Shown: positions 25,079-34,511, counted from the stretch's first letter. The stretch is DNA of 64,000 nucleotides from Dyadobacter sediminis (GCF_005860765.1 NZ_VCEI01000029.1:248001-312000); one strand, 5' to 3'. The notes: generated from the sequence alone by a model not told the origin. A program made the numbers and translations.

Positions 25079-28051
25079 CTATGCTTTAATTTTTTTTCCA
25101 GCAACCGGTGAAGTAGTATCTGTAACAGTAAGTGCCGGCTCTTTTGATTTCTCACGCTGTAAAAGATCCACAACAATCGGGGCTGCCACGAACAGAGAAG
25201 AATAAGTACCAACAATTACACCAAGCAGCATACAGAATGTAAATCCGCGGATGACAGCACCGCCGAAGATCATCAATACAACCAGTACAAGTATTACCGA
25301 GATACCCGTTACGGCCGTACGGCTGAGCGTACTGTTCAATGCGTTGTTGATAACCGTTGACATGCTTTGTCCGCGTGACCGTTCATCGTTCAGATAATCA
25401 CGGATACGGTCATAAATTACAACGGTGTCATTCATTGAATATCCGATCATGGTCAGGATTGCACCGATGAAAGCCTGATCAATGTCCAGCGACCATGGCA
25501 GCCATCCGTTGAACAAGGAGAATATGGCAAGAATAATCACAACGTCATGCGCAAGCGAAACAACAGCGCCGTAACTGAATGCAACACGTTTGAAACGAAT
25601 CAGAATGTAGATAAAGTTGGCAGCAAGCGCAAGCAGAATGGCATACACAGCAGATAACAGCGTATCGTAAGCCATTGTAGGACCCACTTTATTGGAGCTG
25701 ACAATTTTTGCAGGGTTGCCCTTTATCTGGGAAATACCCGACAGGATTTTAGCCTCGGCCTTCTGGTCTGCATCCGGCCTTGTGTCTTCAATCAGATAAG
25801 GCGTTGTAATTTTAACCTGATCAAGGCCACCAAAAGTTTTAACTTCTGTTGTAGAACCCAGTTCCGTATCCATAATTGTTCTCAGATCATCCGCATCAAC
25901 CGAATTCTCAAAACGGACAACATAAGAACGTCCTCCTTTGAAATCAATACCCAGACCAAATCCTTTGAAAATAAACGATCCTACTCCGATGGCAATGATA
26001 ATCGTAGAGATAATGTAGAAACGACGACGCTGCGAAACAAAGTCAAAGTTGTTGTCCTTAAACCAGTTTTTGGTAAGGTTAGTATAAAAATTAAAGGTCT
26101 TCCCGTTTTTAATCTGGTTTTCAAGCAACAGACGTGTGATGAAAATAGCCGTAAACAAAGAAGTAATCAAACCAATTACCAGCGTTGTTGCAAAGCCAAG
26201 CACAAGACCCGTTCCGAAAGTATAAAGGATGATACCGGTAAGCAACGTTGTAACATTGGAGTCAATAATGGCAGTCAGCGAGTGCTTGAAACCATCCTGC
26301 ACAGCCTGTCCGAATGGCTTGCCGTCTGCCAGTTCCGCCTTGATCCCTTCATAGATCAGTACGTTCGCATCCACGGCCATACCGATGGAAAGCACAATAC
26401 CTGCAATTCCTGAAAGCGTTAAAACGGCTCCCAGAGATGCCATTACTCCCAAAAGGAAGAACAAGTTGATAAGCAATGCAATATCCGCGATCCAGCCAGC
26501 CTTGTTGTAGTAGGCAACCATGAAAACCAACACGATAACCAGACCGACAACTGAAGAGAGGATACCGTCACGGATTGCTTCCGCGCCCAGTGAAGATCCT
26601 ACAACAGCTTCTTCCACAATGTGCGTCGGAGCAGGCAATTTACCGGCTTTAAGCACGTTGGACATGTCTTTTGTTTCTTCAACGGTAAAGTTTCCTGTAA
26701 TGCTCGAATTACCGTTCGGAATTTCACCTTGCACTGTCGGAGCCGTATAAACCAGATTGTCAATAATAATGGCAACCGGACGGTTAATGCTGCGGGCTGT
26801 TAATGAACGCCATTTACGTGCGCCTTCACCGTTCATACGCATTGTAACTTCTGGACGACCGCGTTCATCGTAGTCATGCGTTGCATCCACGATTACGTCA
26901 CCTTCCATTGCAGGCTCGCCATTTGCCTTTTTGATAAAGTACAAAGGCAGGATCAATTGATTGTTTGCACCTTCAGTTCCTTTACGGTCCCACATGAAAA
27001 CAAGGTCTGCAGGAAACAGTGAACGAACTTCCGGACGCTTAAGGATTTCGTTTGCACGTGCTGTATCTTTCAGGTAAACGCCCAGTCCCTGCGGCATTGG
27101 CACAAACAGGCTGGTTAAAGCTGCGCTCTGAGCTGCAAGCGCGGAAGAATCGGAAACTGTAGAATCGGATTTCTGTTCAAGCTGTGCGGCCAGTCCGCCC
27201 AGGCCTGTTTTCTTCGTAGTATCTGTTGCTGCTGCGGTAGCGGCAGGCTTTGCAGTGGCTTTTTTGATTTCATCCTGTTTGGCCAGGTATTTTCCTAGTC
27301 CGTCCAGCGCAGGCGCAACTTCATTGGTAAGATATACTTCTGCAAATTCCAGTCTTGCAGCGCCGGAAAGCAAACGACGTACACGCTCCGGATTGTCAAC
27401 GCCCGGAAGTTCTACTAGAATGCGGTTCTGACCCGGAAGACGCTGAATATTCGGGTTTGTAACACCGAATTTGTCAATACGCGCCTGTGTAATCTGAAAT
27501 GCGCGATCGATGGAACCATTGATTTCCGTATTCAGCATTTTGATCACATCGCCATCTGAAGAGTTGCTGCTGATTTTTCCACGGTTGGCACTTGTTGCAA
27601 AAATGCTCGCCAGACTGGTGTTCGGAGCAGCTTCTTTATATGCCGATACAAAGCGATTGATAAAAGTGCTGTTGCTGGCTGCTTTATCTTCACCGGCTTT
27701 TTTCAAGGCACTCTGAAATGCCGCACTGCGCGCATTTCCGCCTGCCATTCCTTTCAGAATGTCGGCAGGAGAAACTTCCAGCACAACGTGCATACCGCCC
27801 TGAAGGTCAAGTCCCAGGTTAAGTTCGCGTTCGGTAACTTCCTGCAAAGTATGTCCTAAATAGACATCTTCACGCCACAATGAGTCAATATAGCGTTGCT
27901 TTTTTGACATATCCACTTCACCTTTTGCATCCGTTGCAAAAGTCAGCGCTTTGTTCTTTATGTTCCTTGAAACGAAGGTAAAAGAAAGATAATAGACGCT
28001 GATCAGGGCAATCACAATGGTTAGCCCTAATATTCCATTCCTATTGGCCAT
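25079..28051 (-). CDS. secDF: Protein translocase SecDF fusion
   Basis: Fused SecD and SecF subunits that use proton motive force to help pull exported proteins through SecYEG. Of 990 residues, about 1-660 are SecD-like (LNLGLDLQGGMHVVLEV near 75-91; periplasmic P1 domain; five membrane helices with GMAVDANVLIYE), and about 680-990 are SecF-like (GLGIDFKGGRSYVVRFE; IGYSMNDTVVIYDRIR). A low-complexity Ala/Thr/Lys/Ser-rich insert at about 255-305 breaks the P1 domain. Fusion is normal for Bacteroidota. It stands as a single gene. Confidence 0.96.
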   Translation of the reverse strand: MANRNGILGLTIVIALISVYYLSFTFVSRNIKNKALTFATDAKGEVDMSKKQRYIDSLWREDVYLGHTLQEVTERELNLGLDLQGGMHVVLEVSPADILKGMAGGNARSAAFQSALKKAGEDKAASNSTFINRFVSAYKEAAPNTSLASIFATSANRGKISSNSSDGDVIKMLNTEINGSIDRAFQITQARIDKFGVTNPNIQRLPGQNRILVELPGVDNPERVRRLLSGAARLEFAEVYLTNEVAPALDGLGKYLAKQDEIKKATAKPAATAAATDTTKKTGLGGLAAQLEQKSDSTVSDSSALAAQSAALTSLFVPMPQGLGVYLKDTARANEILKRPEVRSLFPADLVFMWDRKGTEGANNQLILPLYFIKKANGEPAMEGDVIVDATHDYDERGRPEVTMRMNGEGARKWRSLTARSINRPVAIIIDNLVYTAPTVQGEIPNGNSSITGNFTVEETKDMSNVLKAGKLPAPTHIVEEAVVGSSLGAEAIRDGILSSVVGLVIVLVFMVAYYNKAGWIADIALLINLFFLLGVMASLGAVLTLSGIAGIVLSIGMAVDANVLIYEGIKAELADGKPFGQAVQDGFKHSLTAIIDSNVTTLLTGIILYTFGTGLVLGFATTLVIGLITSLFTAIFITRLLLENQIKNGKTFNFYTNLTKNWFKDNNFDFVSQRRRFYIISTIIIAIGVGSFIFKGFGLGIDFKGGRSYVVRFENSVDADDLRTIMDTELGSTTEVKTFGGLDQVKITTPYLIEDTRPDADQKAEAKILSGISQIKGNPAKIVSSNKVGPTMAYDTLLSAVYAILLALAANFIYILIRFKRVAFSYGAVVSLAHDVVIILAIFSLFNGWLPWSLDIDQAFIGAILTMIGYSMNDTVVIYDRIRDYLNDERSRGQSMSTVINNALNSTLSRTAVTGISVILVLVVLMIFGGAVIRGFTFCMLLGVIVGTYSSLFVAAPIVVDLLQREKSKEPALTVTDTTSPVAGKKIKA

Positions 28052-28234
28052 TTGGTTTGATTATAAAAAATTAAATAAAATTCTGTGAATATAACGAAGT
28101 TGTAAAAAGCCTGTAAACAGGCAACGAAAGCTGAAAAATCAATGATTGAACAAATCAAGGCATTTAACAGAGACAACGGAAACAGGCTGTATCAAGTATA
28201 TGGAGAAATAACGTTCAATCGCCTGAAAAGGTAT

Positions 28235-28666
28235 TCAGGGCGCGTTGGTGACTAACGTTCTTCCGAAGATCCGGTGAAAGTAGGAAAAAAAGAAAAAAGG
28301 CTCTTCAAAAGCAACTTTTACAATTGCCTTACCGGAAACAAAATGCCAGTCAGGCTGCGGCAGAAAATAAAAATAATGGGAAAAATCGTATGAAATGGCG
28401 GGCGTGATAACCGCATCAAGCGACAGCGTACTTACTTTCGCCTGATCGGACTTCGATGAGCCCGAAAAATCCTTTTTTGTAAAATCCTTGCTTGCTTTCT
28501 CAGCCTTTGAAGCATAATCCTGAACGGAACCATGATGTGCAGGCCAAGACCGCATTCCTGCAACCATCAGAAGGATGATGGCCAGCATTAAGCTGATTGT
28601 CTGATTAATAACCTTTGCAGTCTTCAAGTCCAAGAGCGGGATTCCAATTAAACGGCAAATTTTCAT
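28235..28666 (-). CDS. Small single-pass membrane protein, unknown
   Basis: A 143-residue protein I do not recognise. One hydrophobic segment (about 24-42, ISLMLAIILLMVAGM) is followed by a polar Lys/Ser-rich stretch (about 50-80) and a C-terminal part rich in aromatic residues (SHYFYFLPQPDWHFV, FFFFSYFHRIFG). Several internal Met codons make the start uncertain; a start nearer the helix is possible. It lies alone between secDF and the P1 peptidase, in the same direction. It looks like a Bacteroidota-specific hypothetical protein. Codon use by eye is like the neighbours, so it may be real, but support is modest. Confidence 0.5.
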   Translation of the reverse strand: MKICRLIGIPLLDLKTAKVINQTISLMLAIILLMVAGMRSWPAHHGSVQDYASKAEKASKDFTKKDFSGSSKSDQAKVSTLSLDAVITPAISYDFSHYFYFLPQPDWHFVSGKAIVKVAFEEPFFFFSYFHRIFGRTLVTNAP

Positions 28667-28728
28667 TTAAAAAATCACAATCGCAAATTTTTTATGAGGA
28701 AAGAATAAAAAGTCGGGCAAAGTATCGG

Positions 28729-29850
28729 CTATTGCTTCAATCTGCCATATTTTCGCATGATTCCCAGCAGTTTATCTTTCGGAAGTTCTTCAACCTTGTG
28801 GCCTTGCGTGCCCTCCGAAGTACGCGCCATCAAAAGTGAATTGATAATGGCTTCCTCCGTAGATTCCATGGCAGCAAGAAAAAGCGGCGACACATAATCA
28901 TTATGCAAATAGTTGGCACTGAAAGTGGATTCCGAAGTTTCATGCAAAACCCGGTTGGCAGTAGAAAAGGCAATTACATAATCGCCGCTGCCGTTTGATG
29001 CAATGCCGCCTGTTTGCGCCATGCCCATAAAAACCCTTTTGGCAAGTCGTTTCAGATTTCTGGCGTCCAACGGCGCATCCGTAGCTACAACCATCATGCA
29101 TGAGCCGTCCGAAGATTTATCCAGCGATTCCTTGAATGCGTATTTTCCCATTTCTTCACCTACAGGTACGCCGTTCACTTTCAGCACACCTCCAAAGTTG
29201 GTCTGCACCAGAACGCCGACCGTGTAGCCGCCCAGATTTTTAGGAAGTTTCCGGGATGACGTTCCGATGCCTCCTTTCCAGTTGAAACAGACCGTTCCCG
29301 TTCCCGCGCCTACGTTGCCCTCTGTTACCGGCCCGCTTGCTGCCTGCGCCAACGCGTTGAGGACATGCTCCTTTTTTATATATCTGCCTCGGATATCATT
29401 CAGGTAACCGTCGTTTGTTTCTCCTACAACCGGATTTACAGATCTTACATTTTCATTGCCTTTCTGCATTAATGTCCAGTCAATGATTGCATCCGCTGCT
29501 GTTAGGACACTCAGCGTATTTGTCAGTATAATCGGCGACTCCAGCGTTCCAAGCTCTTCCACCTGCGAGTAGCCGGCCAGTTTACCAAAGCCGTTGCCGA
29601 TATACATGGCAGCCTGTACTTTCTGCTGGAAAAGATTTCCGTCATGCGGAAGTATGGCCGTTACGCCCGTTCTTACATCAGCACCTTCCGACAAAGTAAC
29701 CTGCCCGACTTTTACGCCTGCAACATCAGTAATGGCATTGAGGCTGCCCGGAGAAAGCACGCCGATTTTAATCCCCAGTTCCCTCGAACGTTTCTGTGCA
29801 GCAGCAGAAAAAGTTAAAAGCATTAAAATGACCAGTATGTTTATTTTCAT
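28729..29850 (-). CDS. P1-family (DmpA-like) aminopeptidase
   Basis: A 373-residue exported peptidase of the DmpA/BapA (S58) family, which cleaves itself to form an N-terminal nucleophile enzyme. The start at 29850 gives a signal peptide ending FSAAAQ. The family N-terminus ITDVAGVKVGQVTL, the region EGNVGAGTGTVCF and the segment KGGIGTSSRKL around the self-cleavage site are visible; the exact nucleophile within GTSS is not assigned here. The C-terminal half has GGIASNGSGDYVIAFS. It probably acts in the periplasm on peptides. It is a single gene. Confidence 0.9.
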   Translation of the reverse strand: MKINILVILMLLTFSAAAQKRSRELGIKIGVLSPGSLNAITDVAGVKVGQVTLSEGADVRTGVTAILPHDGNLFQQKVQAAMYIGNGFGKLAGYSQVEELGTLESPIILTNTLSVLTAADAIIDWTLMQKGNENVRSVNPVVGETNDGYLNDIRGRYIKKEHVLNALAQAASGPVTEGNVGAGTGTVCFNWKGGIGTSSRKLPKNLGGYTVGVLVQTNFGGVLKVNGVPVGEEMGKYAFKESLDKSSDGSCMMVVATDAPLDARNLKRLAKRVFMGMAQTGGIASNGSGDYVIAFSTANRVLHETSESTFSANYLHNDYVSPLFLAAMESTEEAIINSLLMARTSEGTQGHKVEELPKDKLLGIMRKYGRLKQ

Positions 29851-30045
29851 GATCGGGTGTTTGATGTAGCTGGTGGCTGTTAGGAAAATACGCATTTAGT
29901 AAAGACAGACTTTAAAAACTTTCATTCAGCTTGTTTTTACCTTCCTTATATTGAAATAAGCAGTTGATTGAATTTAGCCCGGATGAGCATCTTTTACAAA
30001 CTAAAAGCTCAAAGCTAATCGCCAGAAGCTGTTTATAACAAAAAA

Positions 30046-30071
30046 CCGCTGGCAAACTGAATTGCCAGCGG
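30046..30071 (-). terminator. Terminator downstream of DUF4249 gene
   Basis: A perfect 10-bp inverted repeat (30046-30055 / 30062-30071) with a 6-nt loop, 21 nt past the DUF4249 stop, with A5 on its left side (T-run on the minus strand). Confidence 0.8.
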
Positions 30072-30092
30072 AACATCATTTTATAAAAAACC

Positions 30093-31034
30093 TTAATCAT
30101 CGTCCGGACGGGCTTTTGCCGGATCAATAACCGTTTCTTTCCGACTGATTGCCGAAGCGCCAAAAAAGCCAAGTGCCTTCGGCCCGTCTGGATTTGCATT
30201 GATGACATTGGACCGGATATTCGTGATCGGCGTTGCAAACAATCCGCCGTTGGAAGCCTGTTCACGGATCTGGTTCAGGTATTCAAAAGTTTCATTGGTT
30301 ATGCTGTGAAGTTCCACACCCACGGATGCACCGGCAGAATATAGTGAATCCGTTGTAATGGATTCACGCAGCGGAAGGATAAAAATCAGTCCGTCCGTAG
30401 CTGCGCCGGAGCCAAATGCGGCGTCATATGCAATGGAAATATTGACGGCTTTGTCCACAACTGCTTTGCCGCCTACATATGGTTTTATCCAGTACGTATC
30501 GCCTGAGCCGGCGAAATCCCTTGCATAAAATTGCGCTACAAATCCTTCTCTCGGACCTTTGTCGGGTTCAAAAGGCAGCTTTTCATTTCGGTAAACCACA
30601 GAATCCACGGCCGGAACCCGTTTTATTTCGGTAACTGCGGAATACATTTCTGCGCCGTTCCTGATTTTTAATGTATAAGTTCTTCCGATCTGCCCCAAAG
30701 TATCGGCATTGGAAGCGCCCCATATATACGTTCCGTTTGCATCGGCATCTTCAAATTCAAAGGTTTTTCCAAGATTATCCGTAACGGTAACTTCCGCGTT
30801 CAGTACAGGCTTTGGCGCATTGTTATTGAAATAATTTGCGGACCAGGTCAGTTTGATGGTTTGCGGACCGGCTTCATTCGTAATCCATCCATCCACAACC
30901 ATTTGCTCCGGGCCGGTTTGTGTTTCAAGGTCAATAACATCTTCACAGCTTATAAAAAAGAAACAAGCGGCTGCACAAAGCATGTTTACGGCTGTATTTC
31001 TGACTTTTACATGTTGCAGGAAATTTTTCATCAT
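30093..31034 (-). CDS. DUF4249 outer-membrane lipoprotein
   Basis: About 313 residues from the ATG at 31034 (a Met codon also follows directly at 31031). The N-terminus has a hydrophobic signal with lipobox FFISC, then EDVIDLETQTGPEQMVVDGW. This is the typical DUF4249 opening, with beta-rich domains after it (VDGWITNEAGPQTIKL, NAEVTVTDNLGKTFEF). DUF4249 proteins accompany TonB-dependent receptors in Bacteroidota and probably sit on the outer membrane as a receptor partner. It is downstream of such a receptor, separated by a perfect hairpin. The substrate is unknown. Confidence 0.85.
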   Translation of the reverse strand: MMKNFLQHVKVRNTAVNMLCAAACFFFISCEDVIDLETQTGPEQMVVDGWITNEAGPQTIKLTWSANYFNNNAPKPVLNAEVTVTDNLGKTFEFEDADANGTYIWGASNADTLGQIGRTYTLKIRNGAEMYSAVTEIKRVPAVDSVVYRNEKLPFEPDKGPREGFVAQFYARDFAGSGDTYWIKPYVGGKAVVDKAVNISIAYDAAFGSGAATDGLIFILPLRESITTDSLYSAGASVGVELHSITNETFEYLNQIREQASNGGLFATPITNIRSNVINANPDGPKALGFFGASAISRKETVIDPAKARPDDD

Positions 31035-31053
31035 CCGATTTTTTTCTGGCATA

Positions 31054-31087
31054 AGAAACTGGTTTTTACTTGTAAAAACCAGTTTCT
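31054..31087 (-). terminator. Intercistronic hairpin between TonB receptor and DUF4249
   Basis: A perfect 16-bp inverted repeat (31054-31069 / 31072-31087) with a 2-nt loop. It overlaps the receptor stop codon (31086-31088) and ends about 20 nt before the DUF4249 start. It could act as a partial terminator/attenuator or as a stabilising mRNA end. Confidence 0.75.
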
Positions 31088-33458
31088 AGAATTTAAAGTT
31101 ATAAGTAATTGTCGGAATGAAGCTCCCGATAACCGCGTAACGGATGGCCTCGGTCTTGAGCGGCGTATCTTCATTGGACCTTGTATAAACCGAGAATGGA
31201 TTCCGGCGGTTGTAAACATTGTAAACTGAAAGCACCCATTCGCCTTCTCCGGATCTAAACAGTTTGCGTTTTGCCTTTAACGTTGCTGCAAGGTCAAGAC
31301 GGTGATAGGCAGGAATTCTGTTGTTGTTTCTGGAACCGGCATAATTGTTTGCAATCGGCCATCCGCCCCATTCGTAACGATTGGTCGGAAATGTTGCCGG
31401 CGTTCCGGAAGTAATCGTAAAGTTGGCCGAAAGCGACCATTTTTTGTTCAGGTCGTAAATAGCAACGGATGTAAAGTTGTGCGGCTTGTCAAAACGCGCA
31501 GGAAACCATTCATTATTACTGACTGTCTCCACAAGCCGTTCCGTGCGTGAAAGCGTGTAACTTACCCAGCCGGTCAGTTTTCCTTTATTTTTCTTTACAT
31601 AAAATTCAGCGCCGTACGCCCGGCCTTTTCCAAAAAGGAGATCACCGGCAACAAACCGGTTCAAAAGCAGATCGGAACCCGGCACATAATCAATCTGGTT
31701 ATAGAGTTTTTTATAATAAACCTCAATCGAAGCTTCATACGTATTATCCCTGAAATTCTGGAACCAGCCCAACGCAACCTGATCGGCTTTTTCCGGGCGG
31801 ATATTGACTGAACTTAATGTCCATACGTCCAAAGGCGAACTGGCAGCCGTATTGGACAAAAGATGCAGATATTGCGCAGTACGATTGTAACTTGCTTTAA
31901 TAGAAGCATTGGAAGTCAGGCCGATATTCAGCGAAGCACGTGGTTCCCAGTTTCCGTAACTTTTAATTACATCTCCTTTTTCATACTGGTTGCCGGGAAA
32001 TACAGGCCGCTTGCGCTGCCCTTTTGAAATTTCGGCATACTGATATTCCGTTCCTGGCCCAAGACTTCTGAAATAGGAATACCGAATGCCGTACTGCAAG
32101 GAAATCCGGTCTGAAAATTTCTGTTCGTTGCCGATGTACAAAGCCGACTCGTCCGCATACCTCGGATCCAGGCTGATGTCCGTACTCTGGCCTTCCGAAA
32201 CCGCCGTTGCTCTTCCGGGACGCGTATCGTAATAAATGTATTGTCCGCCAAAAGTCAGCTGATTATTCGGCGTAATGTAAAAAGTGAAATCGGGCTTTAT
32301 GCTTTTACTGATGATTTTGGATTTCCAGTCAAAGCGGTCCTTGGCACTCGGGTCGTTCTGGTTCTGGCCGAGCGAATAATCGTAATTACTGTAAAAACCG
32401 GTCAGGTTCATAAATAATTTATTCGAGAAAATATGGTTCCAGCGGGCCGTAGCCGTAGCATTTCCCCAGCCAAAGCCAAAATCGCCGCCACCGAAAACAT
32501 CTTTTCCAAAATAGCCTGAAGCATAAAACGTATCCTTGTTTCCAAGCTGATAATTCACTTTGGCCGTAAGGTCATAAAAATAAAATCTTGAATCTTTCAG
32601 ATCGGAATTCAGAAACGGTTTTGCCAGAATGTCAATATAAGACCGGCGGCCGGCTACTATAAATGATCCTTTTCCTTTTGCAAACGGCTGCTCATACGTA
32701 AGTCTTGAAAAAATAGTCCCGATTCCGCCGTTTATTTCACGCTTTTTTGAATTTCCTTCTTTCATCCTTACATCAAGAATGGATGAAATACGCCCGCCGT
32801 ACTGCGCCGGGATTCCGCCTTTAATCAGCTTTACATCTTTGACAGCATCCGGATTGAAAACCGAGAAAAAACCAAATAAATGGGATGAATTATAAACCGG
32901 AGCTTCATCCAGCAAAACCAGATTCTGGGAAATATCGCCTCCACGCACATTGAACCCGGACGCGCCTTCTCCAACGGAAGTAACGCCCGGCAAAAGCTGA
33001 ATGCTCCGGATCAAGTCCACTTCACCGAGCAAGGCAGGCATTTTGCGTATGGTTTTCATTTCCACTTTGTTTACGGACATTTCGATGCTCCGGACATTTT
33101 CATCTTCCTTTTGCGTAGAAACCGTTACTTCCTGAAGTTCATTGCTTTCGGTTGTCATTTCGATGCTTTCCGTTTTGTCAGCATCAAGGGAAATGGATTT
33201 GGTTACTTTCTGAAAGCCGATATAGCTGAAAACAAGTGTATAGGAACCTGCCGGAAGTGTTATCGAGTAAAATCCGTACGCGTTTGTAACCACGCCGGTG
33301 CTCGCTTCCCGCACGTAAACCGATACGCCGATAAGCCCTTCGCCATTGGACTGATCCTTGACATATCCGCTGACGGTATGCCGGTTCTGAGCTTCTGCCG
33401 GCAGGCTTATGCTGAATATACCCAGTAAAAGAAAACAACAAAGTACCTTATATTTCAT
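31086..33458 (-). CDS. TonB-dependent receptor with carboxypeptidase-like N-domain
   Basis: A 790-residue outer-membrane receptor. The start at 33458 gives a signal peptide (LLGIFSISLPAEAQ); the longer frame from 33488 adds ten residues before it. Next are a carboxypeptidase D regulatory-like domain (about 25-110, HTVSGYVKDQSNGEGLIGVSV), a plug domain (about 120-240, including FNVRGGDISQNLVLLDE and GGIPAQYGGRISSILDV) and a 22-strand-type barrel to the C-terminal Phe (ITYNFKF). A TonB-box-like VTVSTQKED lies at about 122-130. It pairs with DUF4249 downstream and imports an unknown substrate. Confidence 0.92.
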   Translation of the reverse strand: MKYKVLCCFLLLGIFSISLPAEAQNRHTVSGYVKDQSNGEGLIGVSVYVREASTGVVTNAYGFYSITLPAGSYTLVFSYIGFQKVTKSISLDADKTESIEMTTESNELQEVTVSTQKEDENVRSIEMSVNKVEMKTIRKMPALLGEVDLIRSIQLLPGVTSVGEGASGFNVRGGDISQNLVLLDEAPVYNSSHLFGFFSVFNPDAVKDVKLIKGGIPAQYGGRISSILDVRMKEGNSKKREINGGIGTIFSRLTYEQPFAKGKGSFIVAGRRSYIDILAKPFLNSDLKDSRFYFYDLTAKVNYQLGNKDTFYASGYFGKDVFGGGDFGFGWGNATATARWNHIFSNKLFMNLTGFYSNYDYSLGQNQNDPSAKDRFDWKSKIISKSIKPDFTFYITPNNQLTFGGQYIYYDTRPGRATAVSEGQSTDISLDPRYADESALYIGNEQKFSDRISLQYGIRYSYFRSLGPGTEYQYAEISKGQRKRPVFPGNQYEKGDVIKSYGNWEPRASLNIGLTSNASIKASYNRTAQYLHLLSNTAASSPLDVWTLSSVNIRPEKADQVALGWFQNFRDNTYEASIEVYYKKLYNQIDYVPGSDLLLNRFVAGDLLFGKGRAYGAEFYVKKNKGKLTGWVSYTLSRTERLVETVSNNEWFPARFDKPHNFTSVAIYDLNKKWSLSANFTITSGTPATFPTNRYEWGGWPIANNYAGSRNNNRIPAYHRLDLAATLKAKRKLFRSGEGEWVLSVYNVYNRRNPFSVYTRSNEDTPLKTEAIRYAVIGSFIPTITYNFKF

Positions 33459-33692
33459 ATGCTTTATTTTGATAATTTTAAAAGACAAAATAGAACTTTT
33501 CTGTTTTGCCGAAAATGCTTGGATCAGGATTCGAAACCTGTTTTCTGATAATACAATTCAGGCTTATGACAAGTCGCAGACAAAGCAAGTGTTAATCAGC
33601 TTAATATGACACAAAAAAATGATGAATCCCTCAAAATAAAGAATAAGTGGCTAAAAGCCCTGAATGAAAAGCCAGATCCAAATAGCATTTTT

Positions 33693-34184
33693 TTAGGAAA
33701 TCCGCGCGACTATGCCTTCATCACTGCATTCGGACAACAACTGAAAAGAAGTTTTATGAAGAAGCGGGTTAATGAAGTCCGGCGCTATTTCAGCCAGCGG
33801 GATTAAAGTAAAGCGGCGGTCCTGCAGGCGTGGGTGCGGTACGGTAAGCCGGGCACTGTCCAGAATCAAATTGTTATAATAAAGCAGATCAATATCAATA
33901 ACCCGTGCGCCCCAGCGTTCGTAACGGACCCGCCCGAGCTCATGCTCAATATCCAGAATATTTCTTAGAATTTCTTCCGGCTCCTGCTCCGATTCGACAA
34001 CAATCACCTGATTCAGAAAAGCGGGCTGATCCGTAACGCCCCACGGTGCCGTTTCATAAACGGCAGACTGAATGCTTATCTTTCCGACTTTTTCACTAAT
34101 CATTTCACGAGCCATGGCAAGCGTATGAAGCCTGTCGCCCAGATTGGAGCCCAAAAGCAGAAAAATCCCTGAATTGTCAGTCAT
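33693..34184 (-). CDS. folK: 2-amino-4-hydroxy-6-hydroxymethyldihydropteridine pyrophosphokinase
   Basis: Makes the pterin pyrophosphate used in folate synthesis. The 163-residue length is typical. Visible motifs are LLLGSNLGDR (about 8-17), ETAPWGVTDQPAFLNQV (about 44-60), and RWGARVIDIDLLYYN (about 89-103), in which D97 and D99 would bind magnesium, then VPHPRLQDRRFTLIPLAEIAP. A short plus-strand open frame (33606-33806) overlaps its 3' end and is probably not a gene. Confidence 0.95.
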   Translation of the reverse strand: MTDNSGIFLLLGSNLGDRLHTLAMAREMISEKVGKISIQSAVYETAPWGVTDQPAFLNQVIVVESEQEPEEILRNILDIEHELGRVRYERWGARVIDIDLLYYNNLILDSARLTVPHPRLQDRRFTLIPLAEIAPDFINPLLHKTSFQLLSECSDEGIVARIS

Positions 34185-34217
34185 AACCGGAATATGAATT
34201 GGAAATGTACTTTACAA

Positions 34218-34249
34218 AAAAAGGACTTCCCGCATTGAGAAGCCCTTTT
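34218..34249 (-). terminator. Terminator downstream of rpmB
   Basis: AAAAGGaCTTC pairs with GAAGcCCTTTT with one mismatch, 23 nt after the rpmB stop codon, flanked by A/T runs. Confidence 0.65.
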
Positions 34250-34271
34250 CAATAAATTCGTAAATTTTCTT

Positions 34272-34511
34272 TCAGAAGGTAAGCGTTCCTTTGTCGTACG
34301 CTTTTTGTATAGTTGCCTCGATACCGTTTTTGTTAATAGTACGAAGTGCAGAAGCTGCTACTTTCAACGTAACCCATTCTCCTGAAGAAGGAAGGAAGAA
34401 ACGTTTCTTTTGCAAATTCGGGAAGAATTTACGCTTTGTTTTATTGTTAGCGTGAGAAACGTTATTTCCAACGCGTGTTCTTTTACCTGTAATTTGACAA
34501 ACCTTAGCCAT
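34272..34511 (-). CDS. rpmB: 50S ribosomal protein L28
   Basis: The 79-residue product begins MAKVCQITGKRTRVGNNVSH and contains NNKTKRKFFPNLQKKRF, the L28 signature; the length is standard. It lies alone, 92 nt from the response-regulator stop codon. In many Bacteroidota it is directly before rpmG, but here rpmG is about 23 kb away and on the opposite strand. The upstream spacer contains CAAATATG on the plus strand, only a partial match to a promoter element. Confidence 0.97.
   Translation of the reverse strand: MAKVCQITGKRTRVGNNVSHANNKTKRKFFPNLQKKRFFLPSSGEWVTLKVAASALRTINKNGIEATIQKAYDKGTLTF

Noticed and set aside
33515-33536. tRNA-like T-loop sequence (GGTTTCGAATCC on the minus strand)
   Set aside because: The loop has an extra base, and no anticodon arm or acceptor stem could be built around it.
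33606-33806. A 66-residue plus-strand open frame overlapping the end of folK
   Set aside because: About 114 nt are antisense to conserved folK sequence; the remainder shows no recognisable motif. A real short gene is not excluded but not supported.
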